DNA of 64,000 nucleotides from Sphingomonas aracearum (GTDB lineage: Bacteria > Pseudomonadota > Alphaproteobacteria > Sphingomonadales > Sphingomonadaceae): positions 124,001 to 188,000 of the forward strand of contig NZ_QQNB01000001.1 of assembly GCF_003345355.1 (NCBI RefSeq), in the 5' to 3' direction. The notes under the pieces were generated by a model. That model saw only the letters and a program-made list of their open reading frames with translations. It was not told the DNA's origin and did not search any database. A program made the position numbers and the translations under genes. Positions 36,831 through 45,977 of this stretch are shown in pieces (positions within the stretch are counted from its first letter, which is position 1; every line of letters starts with the position of its first letter).

Positions 36831-38130
36831 GCAGGCCGCGCCACTCGTTGAAACTTGGCGACAGCGGATCGTTGCGCACCGTGCGGTCGAGATAGTTGAA
36901 ATCCCCGCCAAGGCTGAAGCGGCGGTTGACGCGGAACTCGGCGCCACCGCCGGCCTCGAGCACCCGGTCCCGGCGCGCCGTGCCGCGGAACTCGCCCGAG
37001 CGATGGGCGATGCGGGTGTTCAGGATCGCCCAGCGGCGCAACTCGTAATCGGCGCGAGCGGTTACCTGCGTGTTGAGGTAGCCCGACGCCCCTTGCAACG
37101 CGGCCTCGCTGATCGTCCGGTTCGCGGTGGCGGACAGCGTCACCAGGGGCGTCAGGAAATAGCGCCCTTCGGCGGAAACGGCCGTTCCCTTGAGCCGGCG
37201 CAACGCGGCATTGCTGTAATCGCGCCAGGTGTAGCCGACGCCTGCCGAAAGTTGGAGCAGGCGCACCTGCACGGCGGCGCCCACCAGTGCGGTGTAGCCG
37301 GACCCGTCGAGATTGGGCACGCCGGGCGCGATGAAGTCCAGGCGGTAGTCGATGCTGGAGGCGGTGCCTTGCGCGAAGAGGGACAGGGCCGGCGCGACGC
37401 GATATTCGCCGCGCAGCGTTCCCCGGAGAACACGCTGGTCGCGCGCGCGCTGGTTCACCACCGACAGGATCTGGCCCGAGGGTGACAAGGCCCTGGTGTC
37501 CTTGAAATCGAACTTCGTGTAATCTGCGATCGCGATCGCCCGCAGCCGGCCGACATCATATTGCCCGCGTCCGAGTATGCGCAGCTGGAGGTAGCGAACC
37601 GGCTCCACCAGACCGTCCGGATAGCCGCTGGAATCGCGTCGCTCGATCTGCTGGCCGACATCCGCCTCCAGCTCGGCGAGAAGGCGGCCGAACTGCGCGC
37701 CCCCGCTGCCCCCCACCCGCCACGCGGTTTCGTTTGCCGCCGGCTCGCTCCAGAAGCGTTGAAAGCGGGCGCTTGCCTCCGCGCGCACACGGTAGCGGGC
37801 GCTGGTGACCTGCGCGGAAAGCGCCGGCTCGACCTGCACGAAGCCGTCGCTGCGGCGGCCCGTCTCGGAGCCGAAGAGGTTGCTGGAAAAGCCGGTGCCG
37901 ACCGCCAGCGACGGAAATACGGTCGCGGCACCTACCGGTACGCCGATCGCGTCGAACTCCGGCCGGCGCCGCGCGGCAACGTCGAGGGAGATCGCCTGCT
38001 CCGCATCGCTGATCGTAAGCGGCTCGGCCGGTGCGGGAGGTGGAAGCGGTATCTCCTGTGCCGTTGCTCCCCACGCGCTGCACACCATTCCGAGCGTCAG
38101 GCATGCGCGCGCTTTCGATCGTCCCTTCAT
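36808..38130 (-). CDS. Large outer-membrane beta-barrel protein of the EPS locus
   Basis: A 440-residue precursor with a signal peptide (cleaved near GATAQE) and, after a Pro-rich linker, many amphipathic strands of alternating pattern ending in an aromatic-poor but strand-like LLTLRASL. The mature part could form a barrel of 16-20 strands. Such barrels are frequent in exopolysaccharide loci. Because the Wza-type protein in this cluster is short, the barrel may provide the pore in the outer membrane. It is the only minus-strand gene at this point and ends inside the GT2 gene. Confidence 0.75.
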   Translation of the reverse strand: MKGRSKARACLTLGMVCSAWGATAQEIPLPPPAPAEPLTISDAEQAISLDVAARRRPEFDAIGVPVGAATVFPSLAVGTGFSSNLFGSETGRRSDGFVQVEPALSAQVTSARYRVRAEASARFQRFWSEPAANETAWRVGGSGGAQFGRLLAELEADVGQQIERRDSSGYPDGLVEPVRYLQLRILGRGQYDVGRLRAIAIADYTKFDFKDTRALSPSGQILSVVNQRARDQRVLRGTLRGEYRVAPALSLFAQGTASSIDYRLDFIAPGVPNLDGSGYTALVGAAVQVRLLQLSAGVGYTWRDYSNAALRRLKGTAVSAEGRYFLTPLVTLSATANRTISEAALQGASGYLNTQVTARADYELRRWAILNTRIAHRSGEFRGTARRDRVLEAGGGAEFRVNRRFSLGGDFNYLDRTVRNDPLSPSFNEWRGLLTLRASL

Positions 38131-38174
38131 TGCACTTCCCCCCTTTTGTCCGCGTGTTCGAGCGCGAGCGACGG

Positions 38175-39053
38175 TCAGGCGGCAACCGCCAGCCGTGCGT
38201 CGCTCGACCGGATCAGATCAACGGTGTTGCGGATGTTTGCCGCGCTGGACGCGCCAAACAGGATCGCCTCGACATATCGCTCGCCTGTCACCCATTCGAT
38301 TGCCTCGGCCGCCGGCAGCGCGCCGGAAGCGAGCGGCGACATCGCGATCACGCGGGCGGGATGGGCGCGCGTGGCCTGGCGATAGGCCTCGATCCCACCG
38401 GACATCCGGAACCCGGCCTTGTTCACGTTGGCGCAGACGATCGGGTTGTCGACGCCCACCGAGCGCAGCACGGGCAGCAGCGCCGGCAGGTTCATGGTGA
38501 TGAAGCCCGGCTCCGCATTGTAGCGCTTGCGCACATGATCGGCGAAGACGCGAAAGGCGTTGTCGTATCCGAGACCGAGAAGAAGGTCCGTCACCACGTT
38601 CTGCAGGAAGACCACGGGCGTGGACAGGCCCGCATAGGGCTTCATCTCCGCATCAATCAGCAGCGTGGCCATCTTCTCGGCGTCGCGGGTCAGCAGCGCC
38701 TTTCCACCGCGCAGGGCAGCATCGAACAGCCCGCCTTCGGGCAGGAAGCGGCGGATCGCCTCAAGGTACCCATGTTCCGTGATGGCGTTGGCGTATTTGT
38801 GGGCATAGGGCATGCAGGGATAGAAGGCGAAATCGCCCCATTCTCCCGGATTGCGCCGCACGATTTCCGCCACCTGGCCGATCCGCTCGTGCGTGGTGCA
38901 CATGAAGGTGCGGATGCCGGCGTCGCGCGCATCGGCGATGGTGGAAACGATCGCGGACAGATCGGCGAAGCGCATCGCCTGTTGCCGCGCCTTGTCTTCC
39001 GACATGTGGTTGATCCCGAAGAACTGATTGTCTCCGAACAGGATGCGATCCAT
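38175..39053 (-). CDS. Conserved EPS-cluster protein, probable TIM-barrel fold
   Basis: A 292-residue soluble protein starting MDRILFGDNQFFGINHMSEDKA. Alternating hydrophobic strands and helices and the ending VEAILFGASSAANIRNTVDLI resemble an aldo/keto-reductase-like (alpha/beta)8 barrel, but the Asp-Tyr-Lys-His tetrad is not evident. ATG 39053 is preferred to TTG one codon earlier. It is the last-but-one gene before the barrel on the minus strand, downstream of glycosyltransferase genes. I cannot name its reaction. Confidence 0.6.
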   Translation of the reverse strand: MDRILFGDNQFFGINHMSEDKARQQAMRFADLSAIVSTIADARDAGIRTFMCTTHERIGQVAEIVRRNPGEWGDFAFYPCMPYAHKYANAITEHGYLEAIRRFLPEGGLFDAALRGGKALLTRDAEKMATLLIDAEMKPYAGLSTPVVFLQNVVTDLLLGLGYDNAFRVFADHVRKRYNAEPGFITMNLPALLPVLRSVGVDNPIVCANVNKAGFRMSGGIEAYRQATRAHPARVIAMSPLASGALPAAEAIEWVTGERYVEAILFGASSAANIRNTVDLIRSSDARLAVAA

Positions 39054-39065
39054 CAACTTCGCCTT

Positions 39066-39557
39066 TCATGCAGCGCGGGGCTGCTCCAGAAAATCCATCA
39101 CCCGCTTCAGCATGGTCGCGGGCGCCACGCTGGCGAGCGTTCCGGCGGCAAGGGGGGCATGGAGAAGCGCGGTCATCCGCTGCTGCAACTCGCCCGCCGA
39201 ATGCACGATTTCGATGCCCGCCGTGTCGCCGAAGCGCGCGGCGGTATGCAGCTGATGATCCGTGGTATGCTCGCCGCGCTCCGCCAGCCGTGGCAGCAGC
39301 AGCGCCTGCTTGCCGATCTCCAACGCCTGCACCATGGAGCCGACGCCGACATGCGCGACGAACAGGTCGCACCCGCCGAGCGCCGCCAGATACTCCGGAT
39401 GGCTCATCATCCGCGTCCATGCCGCATGACGGGGGACGAAGCTGCCTTCCCCGATCTGCACGAAGACGCGTTCCTGCCGGTGCGCGCCGGCCCAGTCGTC
39501 CACCGCCTCGACCAGCCGGTCGAACGGCAACATGGAGCCTACGGAGGCGAAGATCAT
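39066..39557 (-). CDS. Alg13/PssE-like glycosyltransferase subunit
   Basis: A 163-residue protein matching the C-terminal, nucleotide-sugar-binding half of GT28 enzymes: MIFASVGSMLPFDRLVEAVDDWA, CDLFVAHVGVGSMVQALEIGK and PLLPRLAERGEHTTDHQ-like sequence. In yeast Alg13 and rhizobial PssE such halves work only with an Alg14/PssD-type membrane partner. A candidate partner is the gene at 49265-49801, 10 kb away. ATG 39557 overlaps the upstream dehydrogenase-type gene in ATGA. Confidence 0.8.
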   Translation of the reverse strand: MIFASVGSMLPFDRLVEAVDDWAGAHRQERVFVQIGEGSFVPRHAAWTRMMSHPEYLAALGGCDLFVAHVGVGSMVQALEIGKQALLLPRLAERGEHTTDHQLHTAARFGDTAGIEIVHSAGELQQRMTALLHAPLAAGTLASVAPATMLKRVMDFLEQPRAA

Positions 39558-40678
39558 GTCGCGCTGCTCCCCACATGGCCGGTCCGGCGGCCGAACAGCG
39601 TGAGGCGGCGGACAGGTGCGGGCTTGAGAGTGGCGGTCACCGCCGGCGGCTCCGCATGTCGTTGCGCGGCGACGCGGATGAGATCCAGCGTCAGATCGGT
39701 TCCGGCCGCGCTGGCGAAGTCGTTGACATACGGCTGCGAGGGCGTGGCCATCGCCTGCGCGAAACCTTCCATTTGCGCCGAATATTCCTCCCCGCGCAGG
39801 TAAAAGGCCGGATGCGGCGTCAGCTCGGTGATGTTGCGAACGGTCCAGCCCTGGCGATAGCCCGGCTGGGCGGCGCCGCCCGCACCGATGAAGACGTGCA
39901 ACTCCTGCCGGTCGACCACGATCTTGCCGTGATCGCCCCACAGGGAGATGCGGGTGGTCATCTTGCGCGCGGTCTCGTCCGCCCAGTTCACGGACACCTG
40001 CCCGGTCGCGCCCGAAGCGAAGTTCAGGGTGGCGTAGACCGCGTCCTCGACATCGGACGACCATTGCCGTGGCAGTTGCGCGCCGCGGCAATCCTCGGGC
40101 ACGCCGAGGTACCAGTTCATCAGGTTGAGCGGGTGCGCCGCATAGTCGAAGAGGCAGCCGCCTCCTTCCCCCGCACTGCTGCGCCACGTGCCGCCTGCGG
40201 GCTTCAGGACCACCGGGCCATAGGCTTCGGCAAGCACATGCCGCACGCGGCCGATCGCACCGATGCCCAGGAGCCGCTTGGTCTCGGCAAACGTGCCGAC
40301 GAAGCGGTTATGATAGCCGATCTGACCGGCTACACCCGCCTGGCGCACCAGGGACACGGCCTCCTGGCTTTCGGCGATCGTCAGCGTCATCGGCTTTTCG
40401 CAGAAGACATGCAGCCCTCGGCGGACCGCCTTGCGGATCATGTCGATGTGAAGGCGGGTGGGCGTCGCGATGATGACGCCATCGAGCCCCGGCATCGTCA
40501 TCAGGTCGTCGAAACGCTGGACGAACGGCGTGCCGGTATACCTCGCCACGGCATTGCCCAGCAGCGAGGACGCATCGCACACCGCGCCGAGCCGAAGCCC
40601 CGGGGTCCGCCGGGCGATCGCCATGTGGGAGATGCCCATCTTCCCCAATCCCACGACCGCGACGTTGAAGCTGGTCAT
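39554..40678 (-). CDS. Gfo/Idh/MocA-family oxidoreductase
   Basis: A 374-residue NAD(P)-dependent sugar oxidoreductase. The Rossmann start FNVAVVGLGKMGISHM, the substrate-binding VIIATPTRLH and the EKP motif FCEKPMTLT are diagnostic, followed by the GGGCLFDYAAHPLN catalytic His region. It probably oxidises or epimerises a nucleotide sugar for this polysaccharide. It is linked by ATGA overlaps to both neighbours. The second ATG (40678) fits the GGAGAC site better than 40684. Confidence 0.85.
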   Translation of the reverse strand: MTSFNVAVVGLGKMGISHMAIARRTPGLRLGAVCDASSLLGNAVARYTGTPFVQRFDDLMTMPGLDGVIIATPTRLHIDMIRKAVRRGLHVFCEKPMTLTIAESQEAVSLVRQAGVAGQIGYHNRFVGTFAETKRLLGIGAIGRVRHVLAEAYGPVVLKPAGGTWRSSAGEGGGCLFDYAAHPLNLMNWYLGVPEDCRGAQLPRQWSSDVEDAVYATLNFASGATGQVSVNWADETARKMTTRISLWGDHGKIVVDRQELHVFIGAGGAAQPGYRQGWTVRNITELTPHPAFYLRGEEYSAQMEGFAQAMATPSQPYVNDFASAAGTDLTLDLIRVAAQRHAEPPAVTATLKPAPVRRLTLFGRRTGHVGSSAT

Positions 40679-41724
40679 TTGCATGTCTCCGAAAGCGCGA
40701 GAGGTGGTCCCAGGCAGGCGAGTTGCTCGCCGGATCGATAGCCGAAGCGGCTCGCCAGACGGCGCACCGCCAGCCGCCGGGCGACATGCCGGCGGTAGCG
40801 GCGGAGAAAGCGGCTCGGCACGAAGGCATGCCCCGCCTCGCCGGCCAGGAACGCCTTGTCCGCGGGTAGATGCAGAACACAGGCACGCCCCGCCTCGCTG
40901 AGGCTTTGCTGCGCAAATGGCCGCCAGGTGCTCCACCAGCGGGCAAGATGGCGGCCCTCGCCAAGATCGAGGTGATGATGGCCGCGCTCCCGCAGCAGGT
41001 TCAACGCCGTCGAGACCGGCGCCTCGTCCCCGGAATGGTACAGGCCCGCATGTTCCGCCCAGTAGCGCGGCTCGACCAAGTCGATCATCTCGACGAGCGA
41101 GCGGAACGCCGCAGCGTCGCCGACCACCATCTCTCCGCCAAACCAGCGCGGCACACGGACCTGGTCGTTCGAGATCCGGCGCACGTCGTTCTCGCACCGA
41201 CCGCCGGACTCGGCGAACATCGCAGGGGTGATGTCGAAACAGGCCAGTCGCCCAGGCGTGAGCGCCTCCCCGAGATGGGGCGCCCGCAGCATAACGGCGT
41301 CGAGATCGAGGATGGCCATCAATGCGTCCTCCCCGGAGGCCGCGAGATCGCGCATCAGCGCAAGCTTCGCATGCGCCGCACGGTGCGGGATCGTCCGGTC
41401 CGCAGGTAGCTCGAACGCGCGCTCGACGATGTTCGCGTCCTGCAGTCCCAGTTCCGCGAACTCGGTCGCCACCCGCTGCGCCGCATTCGTCACCACAACC
41501 GCACGAAGGCCCGCGGCCGTTACCGAACGTACCATGAGCGCGGCGCACCGCATGTAGAGCTGCTCGGCGTCGCGGCGGCGGGACACGTTGGGAAGGTCAA
41601 CCGACTCCGTGTCCAGGATCAGCAGGCCGTGCACGACCAATGCACCGCGCGTGTCGGCCTCCCGGGCGCGAGCGGACGCAGGCGAGGAAACAGGGGCAAG
41701 AACGGCGGACGGACTGACCGGCAT
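40675..41724 (-). CDS. Putative glycosyltransferase with a DLD motif
   Basis: A 349-residue soluble protein. Its core, ALMAILDLDAVMLRAPHLG with a DxD motif and later RWFGGEMVVGD and YHSGDEAPVSTALNLL, resembles GT-A nucleotide-sugar transferases of the GT8/GT77-like type that use metal. A basic C-terminus (SRFLRRYRRHVARRLAVRRL) may bind the membrane. The first 25 residues look disordered. Sugar and linkage are unknown. It leads the four-gene minus-strand unit divergent from the polymerase gene. Confidence 0.6.
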   Translation of the reverse strand: MPVSPSAVLAPVSSPASARAREADTRGALVVHGLLILDTESVDLPNVSRRRDAEQLYMRCAALMVRSVTAAGLRAVVVTNAAQRVATEFAELGLQDANIVERAFELPADRTIPHRAAHAKLALMRDLAASGEDALMAILDLDAVMLRAPHLGEALTPGRLACFDITPAMFAESGGRCENDVRRISNDQVRVPRWFGGEMVVGDAAAFRSLVEMIDLVEPRYWAEHAGLYHSGDEAPVSTALNLLRERGHHHLDLGEGRHLARWWSTWRPFAQQSLSEAGRACVLHLPADKAFLAGEAGHAFVPSRFLRRYRRHVARRLAVRRLASRFGYRSGEQLACLGPPLALSETCK

Positions 41725-41885
41725 CTAATCTTCACCCCCGACAAGATCAGACCGCGCCCGACCGAAAGTATTAGGCCGATCGAACCAGCGCGCTCCGCTT
41801 TATGTTTACTTTCTTATTCTTCTTGAAGGAGGCGATGTCGCATGTAAATCTATCTAAAGTACAGCTATACGAAGGGGGGTGGTAA
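41725..41885. promoter_or_regulatory. AT-rich divergent promoter region of the EPS cluster
   Basis: This 161-base gap contains a pocket of low GC at about 41795-41880, rare in this window, with TTTATGTTTACTTTCTTATT and a TATACG box 14 bases before the polymerase ribosome site. It separates the minus-strand transferase unit from the plus-strand polymerase unit and should hold both promoters; the exact elements are guesses. Confidence 0.5.
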
Positions 41886-43268
41886 ATGATACGCACGAAA
41901 GCGCGTATATCAAGCGCTGACCCCTCGCATATAGGCGATGACTTTCGGGAAGAAGCCGATTGTCGCGGCAGACATAGCAAAGCCGACACCACGTATTTAA
42001 AGCGGACATCCGCTTTTCTTGTTATTGGCGCCTGCCTCTACAACGCGTTGCTTGCGATCCTGAGCGCTCGCGGGCTGCCGGTAACTCTCACCCATGTCGC
42101 GCTCTGCGAGATCCTGATCCTCGGGATCGCCACTCTGCTGCTGGCGACGTCCAAGGCCCGGCCGCTGGATGCTGCCGCCTTGTCGCTGCTTGTCGCCTTC
42201 TTTCTAGGCGCGCTGCTTCTTTCCTTTGTGAACAGCGGCTTTGTCGTGGAAGCTTTTCGCAACGTTTCGATCATCGCGGTTTTCAGCTTGCTGGGCCTGC
42301 GCTGCGATGCGCACGTGGTGCGCTGGACGTTTGGCATCATCATCGGCGTGGTGCTTGCCGTCATGATCCTCGAGATGGCGGCGCTGCCGGTCTATACCAG
42401 CGTCTTCAATCCCTTCGCTTACTATCAGAGCACGCGCGGGCTCGGCGAGGTCGACTACGACGACCTGGGCGTGTTCGGAAATGCCCGCGGGTTCGAAGGA
42501 CGCTTCACCTTCGGCCTGTTCACGACCCCGCGGACCAGCTCGATCTTCCTCGAGCAGACATCGCTGGCGAACTTCTGCAGCGTGGTGGGCATCTATCTGC
42601 TGGCCATGTGGCGCTCGCTCGGCCGGGGAGAGCGCTTGCTCGGCCTCGCCTTCGTCCTGCTGGCGCTGGTTTCCAACAACACGCGCATGGGCTCTGTGTT
42701 CGCGCTGCTGTGCCTGGTCGGATATCACCTGTTCCCACGGCTGCCGCGCGCCGCGCTGATGCTGCTGCCGCTGGTCATCCTGGGACTGGCGGGCTTCCTG
42801 ACGACGCAGATGGAAGCGTCGCGCGAGGACGACCTTGCCGGCCGCATCGGGCTTTCGGTGAAGCTGCTCGGCTCGACGGACCTTGCCGGCACGCTCGGCG
42901 CCCGGGCGTTCGAAACGGGACAGTTCCCGGACAGCGGCTATTCCTACGTTCTGTATTCCAGCTCGATCGTCGGCGCCGTCGCCCTGTGGCTGTATGTCAC
43001 GCTGTTCATCCCCTTCGACACTCCGGCGCAGCGTCGTTGTGCGTGGGGGCTGGCGCTGTTCTTTTTCCTCAACCTGCTGATCGCCGGCAACGCCATCTTC
43101 GCCATGAAGATCGCCGCTCCCTTGTGGCTGCTCGCCGGCCATGTGGCGGGCTTGTCCGGTAGTCGCGCTGGGCGCCCCCGCGCTTTCTCCAGAGCCGCAG
43201 CGGCGATCCCGCGCCGCGCTGCCCTTGCATCCACGTCCTCATCGCGGAGCACTCCTCATGCACTATGA
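41886..43268 (+). CDS. Polysaccharide polymerase (Wzy/SpsG-like)
   Basis: A 460-residue membrane protein with about ten hydrophobic segments and a large periplasmic loop between segments (STRGLGEVDYDDLGVFGNARGFEGRF) containing arginines, as in O-antigen polymerases. Family sequence is poorly conserved, so the call rests on topology and place. It should join lipid-linked repeats made by the local glycosyltransferases. Behind a GGGGGTGG ribosome site, ATG 41886 lies in the AT-rich zone. The end overlaps the AAA gene by 11 bases. Confidence 0.75.
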   Translation: MIRTKARISSADPSHIGDDFREEADCRGRHSKADTTYLKRTSAFLVIGACLYNALLAILSARGLPVTLTHVALCEILILGIATLLLATSKARPLDAAALSLLVAFFLGALLLSFVNSGFVVEAFRNVSIIAVFSLLGLRCDAHVVRWTFGIIIGVVLAVMILEMAALPVYTSVFNPFAYYQSTRGLGEVDYDDLGVFGNARGFEGRFTFGLFTTPRTSSIFLEQTSLANFCSVVGIYLLAMWRSLGRGERLLGLAFVLLALVSNNTRMGSVFALLCLVGYHLFPRLPRAALMLLPLVILGLAGFLTTQMEASREDDLAGRIGLSVKLLGSTDLAGTLGARAFETGQFPDSGYSYVLYSSSIVGAVALWLYVTLFIPFDTPAQRRCAWGLALFFFLNLLIAGNAIFAMKIAAPLWLLAGHVAGLSGSRAGRPRAFSRAAAAIPRRAALASTSSSRSTPHAL

Positions 43269-44625
43269 AGCGCGTCTTGCGGACGAAGGCGGATCGCGTT
43301 GGTGGTTCCTGCGCACGGTGCGGACAGCCTGGCGCTGGCTGACCGAGCCGAGGGACGTCCTGTTTCTGGATCGCCCGATTGCCTCGGCAGTCGACGATCG
43401 CGCCCCTGTTGCCGCTGAGCAAGAGGCGTTGGCGCCGACGCCGGCACAGAAGGCCAGCGACCAGCATCAGGCGGTCGCGCGCGTGATCGCCGCTTTCGAC
43501 GCCGCCCACCCGATCCGCCAGCGAAGCAAGCTGCACGGGCGCGCGGACAAGCTGGAGGAGCTGTTCAACGCGGTTCTGCTCGGCCGTCAGCATGCGCTCG
43601 TCTACGGCGCCCGTGGCTCCGGCAAGACCTCGCTTGCGCAGATCTTCGGCGACCATGCCGATCAGCGCGGCGCCGTGGTGATCTACACCGCATGCGAGGC
43701 GAGCACGAACTTCTCCGAGCTCATCGCACCCTATCTGGGCCACATTCCGCCCTCCTGCGTTCCCCTGCAGGAACGCGGGCATTTCGAGCGCTGGGTCGCG
43801 CAAGTCGAGAACGCCTCCACGCCGCGGGTCGTGGTGGATGCGCTGGCGCCGCTGCTGCCGGACCGCCAGATCATCTTCATCTTCGACGAGTTCGACCGTG
43901 TAGAGGACGCCCATGTCGCCAACCAGGTGGCCACCTTCCTGAAGCTGCTGTCGGATGCGCAACTTCCGGTATCCGTGCTCATCGTCGGCATTGCGGATAC
44001 GCTGGACGAGCTGCTGCAATGCCATCCCTCGCTGCGTCGGCACATGGCTCCCATTCCCATCGGCCGCATCGCGGACGAGGATATCGCCGCGATCATCGAC
44101 GACGGTGCCGGCCGCGCCTCCGTCGTCTTCGACGCGGCCAGTCGGGCCGAGATCGTGCGCGTTGCCCGCGGCTCGCCATATCATGCGCAGCTCTTCTGCT
44201 ACGTCGCAGCGCTGGAGGCCGTGCAACGGCGCGACAGCCGGATCGACCTGCCGCTGCTGATCGGCAGCCTGGATCGCGCCTTCGCCACCTGGGAGCTGTT
44301 GAACCCGGACGATGCGGCCCTCTTCCGGTCGGCGGTCGCCCGGTCCGCCCCCGATCTGACGTTGATCGAGGATGCCGCACGCAGCGCCGCGATGCACGAC
44401 AGCTTCGCCGCGTCGCCGCCGGTCGCCGCGCTGCTGGGCGAAAGCCTGCGGCAGGCCGGCCGGGCCGGCAACCGGCTGGCCTTCCGCGACGCCGTCGCGC
44501 CGCAGATGCTTCTGGCCCTGATCGCGATCGAGCGGGCCAAGACAGGGAAACAGGACGGCGCGTCCTTCAACACCTTCGCGGTGCAGGGCGCCAGGATCTA
44601 TCAGGGAGGGGATGCACGATGGTAA
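43258..44625 (+). CDS. AAA-family ATPase of the EPS operon
   Basis: A 455-residue cytoplasmic ATPase. Walker A is YGARGSGKTSLAQIF near residue 120, Walker B is IIFIFDEFDRVED, and the later sensor-like GIADTLDELL suggests an Orc/STAND-related AAA+ protein. Such ATPases occur in some exopolysaccharide operons, where their job is not established. It overlaps the polymerase gene and its stop lies inside the start of the chain-length gene. Its presence beside a kinase-like protein with a weakened P-loop is notable. Confidence 0.75.
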   Translation: MHYEARLADEGGSRWWFLRTVRTAWRWLTEPRDVLFLDRPIASAVDDRAPVAAEQEALAPTPAQKASDQHQAVARVIAAFDAAHPIRQRSKLHGRADKLEELFNAVLLGRQHALVYGARGSGKTSLAQIFGDHADQRGAVVIYTACEASTNFSELIAPYLGHIPPSCVPLQERGHFERWVAQVENASTPRVVVDALAPLLPDRQIIFIFDEFDRVEDAHVANQVATFLKLLSDAQLPVSVLIVGIADTLDELLQCHPSLRRHMAPIPIGRIADEDIAAIIDDGAGRASVVFDAASRAEIVRVARGSPYHAQLFCYVAALEAVQRRDSRIDLPLLIGSLDRAFATWELLNPDDAALFRSAVARSAPDLTLIEDAARSAAMHDSFAASPPVAALLGESLRQAGRAGNRLAFRDAVAPQMLLALIAIERAKTGKQDGASFNTFAVQGARIYQGGDARW

Positions 44626-45977
44626 GCCGGGACATGCTCATCGCGCTGCGGACGCGGTGGAAGCTGGTGTTGGCGACGCTGGTGGTGGTGCTCGCGTTCG
44701 CGCTGGCCTGGCTGGCAACGGCGGAGCGGACCTATATCGCCCGTTCCTCGCTCTTGTTCGACGATCGCGGGCCGAGCGGCTCGTTGCAGGACACCCCCGT
44801 CAACCAGGATTCGCGCGCCGTGGTCGGCACGCAGGCCGATATCCTGCGCAGCGAGGCGGTCGCCCGGCGGGTCATCCGCGACCAGAACCTGACCGACGAT
44901 CCGCGCCTTCGCCGCGAATGGCGTCAACAGGCGCCGGCCGGCATCTCGATCCAGCGTTGGTTGACCAGCAAGCTGCTCGCCCAGCTGGACGTGCAGCCGG
45001 AAAAGGACACCAACGTCCTGGCCATCCGCTTCCGGTCCGACGACCCGGTCTTTGCCGCGCGCATGGCCAATGCGTTCGCCAGCGCGTTCGTTGCCATGCG
45101 GCTGGAGATCAGCACCGGCCCGGCCAAGCAATATGCCGCCTGGTTCCAGCAGCGAACCGACGAAGTGCGGCGCAATCTGGAGCGCGCGCAGTCGGCGGTA
45201 ACGGCGTTCCAGAACAGCCACGGCATGGTGGACGGCAATGCCCTTGCCCTCGAAGCGGACCGGCTGAGCTCGCTCAGCACGCAGCTGGCCAGCGCGGAAA
45301 GCGGCGCGGCGGATCTGCGCGCCCGCGCCGGAACGCAGGTCCTGCAATCGCCCGACGTCCAGTCCGCCGGTGTGATCGAGGCGCTGCGCCAGCAGGTGGC
45401 CACTGCCGACGCCAAGGTGAACGAGCTTGCGACAACGCATGGCGATGCGCACCCCGCGCTGGTCGCCCTTCGCAACGAGCGGGACACGTTGCGCGCCAAG
45501 CTGACGAGCGAGACGGCGGCGGCCGGCCGCTCGCTGCGGGTCGCCAGCGCGGCCGCTTCCTCGCGCGAAGGCGAGCTTAAGCGGCTGGTCGGGCAGCAGC
45601 GCGGGCGCATGCTGGCGATGACCGGCAACCAGGCGCAGCTCGAGAAGCTGCAAAACGAGGTCAACACCGCGCAGCGCGCCTATGAAGCGGTGACCCAGCG
45701 CCTCAACATCATGCGGCTGCAGACCGGCCTGCCCACCACCAACGTGCAACAGGTCGATCGCGCGACGCCTCCCCTGCTGCCGGCCAGCCCGGTCGTGCCC
45801 CTGCTTCTCCTGTTCGCCCTGCTGGGCGGCACGGCATTGGGGATCGTGCTGGTGATCCTGCTCGAGCTCGCTCGCCCGCTGGTCCGCACGAGCGGGGGAC
45901 TGGCCGATGCGCTCGGCGTCCCGGTTCTCGGTTCTTTCGCGCTCGCCACGGCGTCGCACAGCAAGGGGAGGTTCTGA
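44619..45977 (+). CDS. Chain-length/polysaccharide co-polymerase (Wzc/GumC N-terminal type)
   Basis: A 452-residue inner-membrane protein with a first membrane segment (LVLATLVVVLAFALAWLA), a long periplasmic helical domain with coiled coils (about residues 150-370), and a second membrane segment (LLLLFALLGGTALGIVLVILLEL) preceded by the Pro-rich PLLPASPVVP. It controls polymer length and links polymerase with the export pore. No kinase domain is fused; the next gene supplies a kinase-like fold through a TGATG overlap. Confidence 0.88.
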   Translation: MVSRDMLIALRTRWKLVLATLVVVLAFALAWLATAERTYIARSSLLFDDRGPSGSLQDTPVNQDSRAVVGTQADILRSEAVARRVIRDQNLTDDPRLRREWRQQAPAGISIQRWLTSKLLAQLDVQPEKDTNVLAIRFRSDDPVFAARMANAFASAFVAMRLEISTGPAKQYAAWFQQRTDEVRRNLERAQSAVTAFQNSHGMVDGNALALEADRLSSLSTQLASAESGAADLRARAGTQVLQSPDVQSAGVIEALRQQVATADAKVNELATTHGDAHPALVALRNERDTLRAKLTSETAAAGRSLRVASAAASSREGELKRLVGQQRGRMLAMTGNQAQLEKLQNEVNTAQRAYEAVTQRLNIMRLQTGLPTTNVQQVDRATPPLLPASPVVPLLLLFALLGGTALGIVLVILLELARPLVRTSGGLADALGVPVLGSFALATASHSKGRF

